This document shows, piece after piece, positions 57,976-64,000 of a DNA stretch of 64,000 nt (position 1 is the first letter of the stretch; each line of letters opens with the position of its first letter). Position numbers and translations under genes: made by a program. The DNA is from Allomuricauda sp. F6463D (GTDB lineage Bacteria > Bacteroidota > Bacteroidia > Flavobacteriales > Flavobacteriaceae), in contig NZ_JALKAN010000002.1 in NCBI RefSeq assembly GCF_023015965.1, forward strand, positions 806,001-870,000. The letters run 5' to 3'. The notes beneath the pieces were generated by a model. That model had not been told where the DNA came from. It searched no databases and was given only the letters and a program-made list of their open reading frames with translations.

Positions 57976-59805
57976 ATGAAGAAATCAATATTATTTTCTG
58001 CAATTTTATTTGTCAGTGCTTTTCAAGTACTCGCACAACAAGATGATGCTGTTAAGGTAGATTCGTTGAGCGAAGTTGTAGTAACCGCAAACCGGATCAA
58101 TCTTCCATTTAAGGAAAATTCTAGAACTATAAACATAATAACCTCTAGCGATATTAAAAATAGTGCATCGGTTAATGTTGCGGATTTATTACAACAAGTT
58201 GCGGGTGTAGATATTAGAAGACGCGGAACAGGTGGTAGCCAAGCAGATTTGTATATAAGAGGAGGTGGTTTTGACCAAACCTTATTATTAATAGATGGTG
58301 TTAAAATGGACGATGCGCAAACAGGTCACCATACCTTGAACGCAGCTTTGCCGATAGAGGTTATAGAAAGAATAGAAATTATAAAAGGTCCTGCGGCACG
58401 GGTTTTTGGACAAAATGCCTTTGCAGGCGCTATTAATATCATTACCAAGAAAAATTTGAATAATTCTGTTTCTTTAAATGTAGAAGCGGGTTCTTTTGGA
58501 CAATTAAATTGTAGCGTAACTGCTGGTGTGGATAAGGAAAATTCGTCGCATATTATACATGTGGGAAGGGTGTCATCTGCTGGATATAGAAATAACTCAG
58601 ATTACGATAATGGTAATTACTATTTAAAAAGCATATTCAATAAAAATGCGCAACCTATTGAGATGACAGCTACTCATTTGGAGCGTAACTTCGGGGCAGA
58701 GAACTTTTATACCACCAATCCAACGTTTAATGAGTACGAAGAAACCCAAAATAGTCTTTTGACGTTTTCTACCACTTTTAAGAAAAACAATCTAAAAATA
58801 CAGCCAAGAATTTATTGGAAACGTAATCAAGACTTGTTTCTATTAAGACGAAATGAACCAGATTTTTACAGAAATATGCATATCTCTAACAAGATAGGCG
58901 CAGAAATCAATGCCTCTTATGCATCTAAGTTGGGAATTACCGGTGTTGGAGTTGAATTTTCTAAAATATACCTTAGAAGTAATAATTTAGGGTACCGAAA
59001 CCGTTTTATGTCCAATGTGTTTTTAGAACATCGTTTTAGCATTGCGGACAATAAGCTGGATATTACCCCTGGCGTAGCATTAACCTATTTTTCAGATTTT
59101 AAGCTACGTGCCTTTCCCGGATTGGATATTGGTTATGATCTTACTAATACTTTTAAAGTATACGGAAATATTGGCTATACGTATCGTATACCAACTTACA
59201 CCGATTTGTTCTATAATGATCCTGTTACCAGTGGTAATGCCAATTTGGAACCAGAAGAAGCTCTTGCACAGGAATTGGGGTTAAAGTATACCACACCTAA
59301 ATTTAATGCCAGTATTGCCGTTTTTAATAGAGATGCTGACAATCTAATAGATTATGTAAGAAACACTGTTACCGAGGATGTGTTTGTGGCAACAAATATT
59401 ACTGAGGTAAACACCAAGGGTTTGGAGTTAGACGTTGCTTATAATTTTAAATTTAAGGATTATTCCCAAACATTAAGTGTTGGCTATGCGTTTTTGGATG
59501 ACAATATTTTAGATCAAAATGAAGAATTATCGCGTTACTCTTTAAATACCCTTAAACACCAATACACCACACGTCTAAGCACGCAATTTTTCAAAAACGT
59601 ACGTCAAAATATAATTTACAAGTATGCAGAGCGTACTACGGGGCAAACGTATAATGTTTGGGATGCTTCATTGGCTATAAGAATAGATCAGGCAGAGTTT
59701 ACCATTACTGCAAGCAATATTTTCGATGAGGATTATATAGAGTCTGGATTTGTTCCAATGCCGCCAAGTAATGTGCTTTTCGGTCTGTGTTATAGCTTTA
59801 AATAG
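57976..59805 (+). CDS. TonB-dependent receptor, BtuB-like short type
   Basis: Outer-membrane receptor of 609 aa without the carboxypeptidase-like domain. Signal peptide 1-20 (FVSAFQVLAQ), a TonB-box-like SLSEVVVTANR, a plug (about 45-155, DLYIRGGGFDQTLLLIDGVKM trimmed; VIERIEIIKGPAARVFGQNAF trimmed) and a barrel ending in LCYSFK. The size and plug resemble vitamin B12 or siderophore receptors (BtuB, CirA). No cobalamin riboswitch is visible in the 87-bp upstream region. It is divergent from a MocR-type regulator, which probably controls it, so a B6-like or amino-acid-derived ligand is possible. Confidence 0.92.
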   Translation: MKKSILFSAILFVSAFQVLAQQDDAVKVDSLSEVVVTANRINLPFKENSRTINIITSSDIKNSASVNVADLLQQVAGVDIRRRGTGGSQADLYIRGGGFDQTLLLIDGVKMDDAQTGHHTLNAALPIEVIERIEIIKGPAARVFGQNAFAGAINIITKKNLNNSVSLNVEAGSFGQLNCSVTAGVDKENSSHIIHVGRVSSAGYRNNSDYDNGNYYLKSIFNKNAQPIEMTATHLERNFGAENFYTTNPTFNEYEETQNSLLTFSTTFKKNNLKIQPRIYWKRNQDLFLLRRNEPDFYRNMHISNKIGAEINASYASKLGITGVGVEFSKIYLRSNNLGYRNRFMSNVFLEHRFSIADNKLDITPGVALTYFSDFKLRAFPGLDIGYDLTNTFKVYGNIGYTYRIPTYTDLFYNDPVTSGNANLEPEEALAQELGLKYTTPKFNASIAVFNRDADNLIDYVRNTVTEDVFVATNITEVNTKGLELDVAYNFKFKDYSQTLSVGYAFLDDNILDQNEELSRYSLNTLKHQYTTRLSTQFFKNVRQNIIYKYAERTTGQTYNVWDASLAIRIDQAEFTITASNIFDEDYIESGFVPMPPSNVLFGLCYSFK

Positions 59806-59875
59806 ACGCAAAAGAATCGACTTTGTAGTCAATCAAACCTTTTTTTAACTTAGTAGTTTCAAATTCATTGAAATT

Positions 59876-60760
59876 TTGAAGCTGAACCTTGAACAGATAC
59901 CTCGGGAGAAAACCCTGACCAAGAAAGAGTTTATCCAAAAATATTTCAAGCGCCAAAACCCAGTGGTGATTGAACGCTTTATTGAGGATTGGCCGGCATA
60001 TTCCAAATGGAACCTTGATTATATAAAAGAGATTGCGGGCAATAAAGAGGTTCCTTTATATGATGATCGTCCAGTAAAACATGATGAGGGTTTCAATGAG
60101 CCACACGCTAGAATGAAAATGGCCGATTATGTAGATCTTTTAAAAAACGGCCCCACCAAATACCGTATATTCCTCTGGAACATTTTGAAAGAGATTCCTG
60201 AATTACAAAATGATTTTTTCTATCCAGATTTTGGACTACGCCTGTTGAAAGGACTACCTATGCTTTTTTTTGGAGGCGAAAACTCGCATACCTTTATGCA
60301 TTATGATATTGATTTGGCCAATATTTTCCACTTTCATTTTGAAGGAAAAAAGCAGTGTATCCTTTTTTCACAGGACGAAACCAAATATTTATACAAGATT
60401 CCTCATTCTTTGATAACGAGGGAAGATATCGATTTTGATGATCCTGATCTTATAAAATGGCCGGCATTACAACATGCCAAAGGATATATTGCACAATTGG
60501 AACATGGCAATACCCTATATATCCCCGAAGGATATTGGCACCATATGAAGTATATAACTCCTGGATTTTCAATGAGCCTAAGGGCAATAGCCAGAAACCC
60601 CAAAAATGTAGGAAAAGCTGTTTATAACATCATATTTATGCGTTATTTTGATAATTTGATGCGTAAACTAAAGGGTCAAAAGTGGATTGATTGGAAAAAC
60701 CAAAAGGCTGTGGAACGCACGCAGAGGTATTGTTTCAAGAGCAATAAGATTATTTTATAA
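59876..60760 (+). CDS. JmjC-like cupin (2-oxoglutarate/Fe(II) dioxygenase-type) protein
   Basis: A 294-aa cytoplasmic protein of the cupin-8/JmjC family. The Fe(II) motif HxD appears as FMHYDIDLAN, with the distal His likely in YWHHMKYI; the late FSMSLRAIARN strand is typical. Such proteins hydroxylate protein or small-molecule substrates, which are unknown here. The frame starts at TTG 59876 (KLNLEQIPREKTL follows) because no ATG lies nearby; the start is only moderately sure. The stop overlaps the original 3' end of the convergent recX frame by 11 bp. Confidence 0.82.
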   Translation: MKLNLEQIPREKTLTKKEFIQKYFKRQNPVVIERFIEDWPAYSKWNLDYIKEIAGNKEVPLYDDRPVKHDEGFNEPHARMKMADYVDLLKNGPTKYRIFLWNILKEIPELQNDFFYPDFGLRLLKGLPMLFFGGENSHTFMHYDIDLANIFHFHFEGKKQCILFSQDETKYLYKIPHSLITREDIDFDDPDLIKWPALQHAKGYIAQLEHGNTLYIPEGYWHHMKYITPGFSMSLRAIARNPKNVGKAVYNIIFMRYFDNLMRKLKGQKWIDWKNQKAVERTQRYCFKSNKIIL

Positions 60761-61223
60761 GTTCGTTGGCTTTCTCATAAACCAAATTACTTTCCCAACC
60801 GCGATAGAGTAGATAATCAGCCAATTTTTTCTTTCTCTTAAAGTTATTGGTTTCCTTGATTTGATCTAAACGTTTTCTGGCCTATTCATCAAAAGTTTTT
60901 AAATAATCTTCTTTTGTGATTTCTGCCATCGCACTTTTAATGTTGTATGGGGAAATATCGCGAACCTTGAGTTCTCGGATAATACGTTTTGCTCCCCACT
61001 TTTTTATATTGAATTTACCTCTGGCAAATGCTTTGGCAAAGCGCTCTTCGTTAAGGTAATTCTCTTGGATAAGGTGTCCAAGGATTTGGTCAATGGCCTC
61101 GGAAATCATGTTCATCCCCTTCAGCTTTTCGGAAACCTCTTTATGGCAGCGCTCTTGATAGGCGCAGTAGTGCTCCATTTTTTTTCTGGCCTCCGTTAGT
61201 GTATAACTTTTAATATACTGCAT
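60750..61223 (-). pseudogene. recX: Regulatory protein RecX, interrupted by an in-frame TAG
   Basis: RecX modulates RecA filaments. The frame from ATG 61223 gives MQYIKSYTLTEARKKMEHYC (start of the RecX core) and runs 113 codons to TAG at 60882-60884, after KTFDE. The same frame then continues, without a shift, for 43 codons that read as a normal RecX C-terminus (ARKRLDQIKETN, LADYLLYRGWESNLVYEKAN) to TAA at 60750-60752. The full length would be 157 residues, the usual size. One base change (for example TTG to TAG) explains it. A -7-like TACATTTG lies just upstream (61227-61234 on the minus strand). It may be a true nonsense mutation or a sequencing error; the product would lack its last third. 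Confidence 0.88.
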
Positions 61224-61241
61224 TTTCAAATGTACATAAAA

Positions 61242-61274
61242 CAAAAAAAGCGACCCCATCTCTGGAGTCGCTTT
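61242..61274 (-). terminator. Terminator after the RNase G gene
   Basis: On the minus strand an 11-bp stem AAAGCGACTCC/GGGGTCGCTTT (61264-61274 with 61247-61257) is followed by a T tract. It starts 3 nt after the RNase G stop and separates that gene from recX. Confidence 0.85.
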
Positions 61275-61277
61275 GTG

Positions 61278-62828
61278 TTATGGTCGAATTGATTTACCGT
61301 CTTTGTCCTTAAAACGATATTCAAGATACTTATAGGCATCCCGTGGCTGAATCTTAATCCATTTCTTATAGGTTTTGAACCATTTCGAACGGATAGAAGG
61401 AAATCCCTTTGTAAGGTAAGCCGCTATAAACGGATGAATGTTAAGTACAATTCCGTTGTTTTTACGATCTTGCTTAAGGATTCGCTCCAAATCTACCTGG
61501 ATTTTATCAATCAGTACAATGGGAGCTTCAACTTCGGCTCCTGACCCATTCGGGTTTTCCTCACTCGTTTTGATATTCATTTCTGGACGAACCCTTTGTC
61601 TTGTAATTTGTACAAGACCAAATTTGCTGGGGGGCAAAATTTTATGTTTGGCCCTATCATCCTTCATTTCATCCCTAAGGTGATCATATAATTTTCTTCG
61701 GTGGTCACCTTTGGTCATATCAATAAAATCCACTACGATAATTCCACCCATGTCTCGCAAACGCAATTGTCTTGCAATTTCGGTTGCGGCCGATAGGTTT
61801 ACTTCGAGTGCGGTATCCTCTTGATTTTTAGCCTTGTTTGAGCGGTTACCACTATTCACATCTATTACGTGCAATGCTTCGGTATGCTCGATAACAAGGT
61901 AAGCCCCGCGGCTCATTGATGCTGTTCGGCCAAAAGAGGTCTTGATCTGACGCTCTATCCCAAACTTTTCAAAGATTGGTGCTGAACCGGTGTACAACTT
62001 TACAATGGATTCTTTTTGTGGTGCAATTTCATGCAAATAATCCTTGATTTGGTTGTAGAGTGTTTCTTCATCAACATGAATTCCAGTAAAGGAATCGTTG
62101 AAGACATCCCTAAGGATGCTTGACGCCCTGTTCAATTCCACCAATACTTTTGATGGATGGGTCGCTCGTTGCAATTTCTTGCACATGTTTGTCCATTTGG
62201 AAAACAAGTTCTGAAGATCTTTGTCCAGTTCTGCAACTTTTTTGCCTTCTGCTACGGTACGTATAATTACTCCAAATCCTTTCGGCTTAATACTTTTTAC
62301 AAGCCTAATAAGTCTGTCTTTTTCTTCCTTGCTCGCTATTTTTTGAGATACCGAGACTCTTTCGGAAAAGGGCACCATGACCAAAAAACGACCGGCTATG
62401 GAAAGCTCGGAGCTAATTCTTGGTCCCTTGGTGGATATGGGTTCTTTTACTATTTGTACCAGTAATGACTGATTGGCTTTTAGTACATCATTGATGCTGC
62501 CATGCTTGTCAATGTCTTTTTCAAACGGAAAATCTTTCAGGGAATAATCTTTAAGTTTCCCTGTTCTAGCTTTTTTAATGAATTTCAACATGGAAGACAA
62601 TTGCGGTCCCAGATCATGGTAATGCAAGAACGCATCTTTTTCATAACCTACGTTAACAAATCCTGCATTTAGGCCTGTAACGGGTTTTCTGATCTTGGCT
62701 AGGAAGATATCTCCTACGGAAAAGTTATTGTTGTCTTCTTCTTTATGTAATTCTACTAATTTTCCATCCTTTAGTAAGGCAAAATCGACTGCATCGGTAG
62801 TAGATCTTACTATTAATTCTCTATTCAC
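61278..62828 (-). CDS. rng: Ribonuclease E/G family protein
   Basis: Endoribonuclease of 516 aa that trims 16S rRNA and mRNA. The order is an N-terminal S1 domain (about 35-120, VGDIFLAKIRKPVTGLNAGF trimmed), the RNase H-like and 5'-sensor region, then the DNase I-like catalytic part with metal-binding DVNSGNR and VVDFIDM, and a C-terminal small domain. The long C-terminal scaffold of RNase E is absent, so RNase G is the better name. It lies 152 nt downstream of the small ribosomal-type gene, on the same strand. Terminator present. Confidence 0.95.
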   Translation of the reverse strand: MNRELIVRSTTDAVDFALLKDGKLVELHKEEDNNNFSVGDIFLAKIRKPVTGLNAGFVNVGYEKDAFLHYHDLGPQLSSMLKFIKKARTGKLKDYSLKDFPFEKDIDKHGSINDVLKANQSLLVQIVKEPISTKGPRISSELSIAGRFLVMVPFSERVSVSQKIASKEEKDRLIRLVKSIKPKGFGVIIRTVAEGKKVAELDKDLQNLFSKWTNMCKKLQRATHPSKVLVELNRASSILRDVFNDSFTGIHVDEETLYNQIKDYLHEIAPQKESIVKLYTGSAPIFEKFGIERQIKTSFGRTASMSRGAYLVIEHTEALHVIDVNSGNRSNKAKNQEDTALEVNLSAATEIARQLRLRDMGGIIVVDFIDMTKGDHRRKLYDHLRDEMKDDRAKHKILPPSKFGLVQITRQRVRPEMNIKTSEENPNGSGAEVEAPIVLIDKIQVDLERILKQDRKNNGIVLNIHPFIAAYLTKGFPSIRSKWFKTYKKWIKIQPRDAYKYLEYRFKDKDGKSIRP

Positions 62829-62962
62829 CTGAATCGATTTTTATTTATCCCACATGAATTTTGGGATAAATGATTAAACAATATATAGAATCGGTCATTT
62901 TTCGGACCGATCGAAATTCGTTTCTTGAATCTCTATGTCAAAGAACGTTATTGGGTAAAATG

Positions 62963-62989
62963 AAAAAGTAGTTGAAACAACTACTTTTT
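62963..62989 (-). terminator. Terminator embedded in the end of the 29-aa gene
   Basis: Perfect 12-bp stem AAAAAGTAGTTG/CAACTACTTTTT (62963-62974 with 62978-62989), 3-nt loop. On the minus strand the stem includes the last two lysine codons and the TAG stop of the small gene. Confidence 0.75.
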
Positions 62990-63070
62990 CTTGTGTCGAT
63001 TAGCTCTTCTGCGTTTTTTACGCTTGTGTGTCGCTACCTTATGTCTTTTTCTTTTCTTTCCACTCGGCAT
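62981..63070 (-). CDS. 29-aa basic AURKAIP1/COX24-domain (ribosomal-type) protein
   Basis: A 29-codon gene, reading MPSGKKRKRHKVATHKRKKR and ending RRANRHKKK. The extreme Lys/Arg/His content and the MPSGKKRKRHK start match the small Bacteroidota proteins with the AURKAIP1/COX24 domain, which resemble the mitochondrial small-subunit protein mS38 and actinobacterial bS22. It is therefore probably a ribosome component, inferred from family resemblance. It lies 30 nt downstream of the HU gene and 152 nt upstream of the RNase G gene on the same strand. The terminator stem overlaps its stop. Confidence 0.85.
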   Translation of the reverse strand: MPSGKKRKRHKVATHKRKKRRRANRHKKK

Positions 63071-63100
63071 ATGGCTCTTGCTTTAGTGTTGTTAATTATA

Positions 63101-63391
63101 TTATTTTACTTGTACATTGGTTTTTACGCCTTCCACAAAAACTTTTGCGGGTTTGAACGCAGGAATATTGTGTGCCGGAATTTTAATGGTAGTATTCTTA
63201 GAGATGTTTCTACCTGTTTTTTCCGCTCTGGTCTTGATGATAAAACTACCAAAACCTCTTAAATAAACATTATCACCATTCTCCAAGGATGATTTAACCT
63301 CCTCCATAAAGGATTCTACTGTCGCTTGCACATCTCCTTTTTCAATACCTAGTTTTTCTGAGATCCTAGTTACAATATCTGCTTTCGTCAT
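63101..63391 (-). CDS. HU/IHF family DNA-binding protein
   Basis: A 96-aa histone-like DNA-bending protein. It has the usual MTKADIVTRISEKLGI dimer helix start, the LRGFGSFIIKTRAEKTGRN DNA-arm base and a PAHNIPAFKPAK arm end. It organises the nucleoid or assists recombination. A minus-strand -7 element TATATTTG is at 63427-63434. It is divergent from mutY; the 29-aa gene follows downstream. Confidence 0.95.
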   Translation of the reverse strand: MTKADIVTRISEKLGIEKGDVQATVESFMEEVKSSLENGDNVYLRGFGSFIIKTRAEKTGRNISKNTTIKIPAHNIPAFKPAKVFVEGVKTNVQVK

Positions 63392-63426
63392 TTCGTCTTA
63401 TTAATTTTCAAATTTTTTTCGGCTTG

Positions 63427-63434
63427 CAAATATA
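63427..63434 (-). promoter_or_regulatory. -7 element for the HU gene
   Basis: Minus strand reads TATATTTG, an exact TAnnTTTG match about 36 nt before the HU ATG. Confidence 0.55.
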
Positions 63435-63488
63435 AACATTATAATTAATCTTTTCCTTTAACCCTTTAATTTTAAGTATATAAACCGA

Positions 63489-63496
63489 TACATTTG
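63489..63496 (+). promoter_or_regulatory. -7 element TACATTTG for mutY
   Basis: Exact TAnnTTTG match 19 nt before the mutY ATG. Confidence 0.55.
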
Positions 63497-63515
63497 AGCT
63501 TTATTACTTTCTTTA

Positions 63516-64000
63516 ATGAGTTTTGCCCAAAAAATTCTGAAATGGTACGATCAACACCAACGTAATCTCCCTTGGAGAGAAACACGTGAACCTTATAAGG
63601 TTTGGTTGTCGGAAATTATACTCCAACAGACTCGTGTTGCGCAAGGAATGCCCTATTATATAAGGTTTGTAGAGGTTTTTCCAACGGTTTATGACCTTGC
63701 CAAAGCCCCGGAGAAACAGGTGTTGAAACTTTGGCAAGGCCTTGGATATTATTCACGGGCGCGCAATCTACATGAGACCGCCAAAATGGTAGTGGAAAAT
63801 TTTGACGGAGTATTTCCCAATACATATAATCAATTAAAATCGTTAAAAGGAGTTGGTGATTACACCGCTAGTGCCATCGCATCTTTTTGTTTTAACATAC
63901 CAGAACCTGTGGTGGATGGCAATGTATACCGAGTATTGTCCCGATTTTTTGGAGTAGAAACTCCTATTAATAGCACCCAAGGCATCAAATATTTTAAAGA
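63516..64000 (+). CDS. mutY: A/G-specific adenine glycosylase, 3' end outside window
   Basis: Removes adenine mispaired with 8-oxoguanine or guanine in base-excision repair. The window holds the first 161 codons. Visible are the start MSFAQKILKWYDQHQRNLPW, the catalytic-side VWLSEIILQQTRV (Glu of SEIILQQT), the helix-hairpin-helix LKGVGDYTASAIASF and the following VVDGNVYRVLSRFF with catalytic Asp. The iron-sulfur cluster loop and the C-terminal MutT-like domain lie beyond the window. It is divergent from the HU gene. Confidence 0.96.
   Translation, partial: MSFAQKILKWYDQHQRNLPWRETREPYKVWLSEIILQQTRVAQGMPYYIRFVEVFPTVYDLAKAPEKQVLKLWQGLGYYSRARNLHETAKMVVENFDGVFPNTYNQLKSLKGVGDYTASAIASFCFNIPEPVVDGNVYRVLSRFFGVETPINSTQGIKYFK

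Overview
This window looks like chromosomal DNA of a marine-type Flavobacteriaceae member (Bacteroidota). The evidence is AT-rich coding sequence, repeated TAnnTTTG -7 promoter motifs, five TonB-dependent receptors (three with an N-terminal carboxypeptidase-regulatory-like domain), Bacteroidota families such as DUF4270, DUF5689 and M61, a 29-codon basic ribosomal-type protein beside HU, and an atpDC pair apart from the other ATP synthase genes. I see no tRNA, rRNA, CRISPR array, prophage or insertion sequence. The window is mostly dense housekeeping and cell-envelope gene content.

Layout. 1-3916: 3' part of uvrC, then a patatin/Omp85-type protein. 4042-4157: a probable small structured RNA with its own promoter and terminator. 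4250-8942: tight four-gene operon (DUF3108, tryptophan 2,3-dioxygenase, M23 lipoprotein, pgi). 9115-12248: TonB receptor and a small membrane protein. 12289-17542: divergent locus with a secreted endonuclease/phosphatase-fold protein, a TonB receptor and a DUF5689/lamin-tail lipoprotein. 17686-21252: katG, an ankyrin protein and an omega-amidase. 21236-27811: Ig-like lipoprotein, comF, coiled-coil membrane protein, glyS, fhs. 27917-32526: DUF3124 lipoprotein and exported hydrolases (M28, metallophosphoesterase, M20). 32663-35784: isochorismatase-family hydrolase, TonB receptor and GyrI-like protein in one operon. 35918-42617: xthA, aldo/keto reductase, radA, then panC-panD-flippase-like-esterase-like. 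42720-47317: half-length GT5 protein, DUF4270 lipoprotein, glmS. 47525-52322: TonB receptor, atpD, atpC. 52380-57888: M61 peptidase, DUF2007 protein, GT39 glycosyltransferase, MocR-type regulator. 57976-60760: TonB receptor divergent from that regulator, and a JmjC-like cupin. 60750-64000: nonsense-interrupted recX, RNase G, the 29-aa ribosomal-type protein, HU and the 5' part of mutY.

The main oddities are degenerate or broken members of known families rather than a whole new system: a recX reading frame cut by one in-frame TAG; a MocR regulator whose PLP-binding lysine position is Gln, next to a TonB receptor; an esterase-fold protein with Asp in place of the nucleophile Ser; a glycogen-synthase-like protein lacking the second GT domain and the KTGGL motif; an M23 peptidase with HxC for HxH; a long inverted repeat between atpD and atpC; and an unassigned three-hairpin RNA. 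The endonuclease/TonB/DUF5689 locus may scavenge extracellular nucleic acid or phosphate. The katG-ankyrin pair resembles the katB-ankB arrangement of Pseudomonas.
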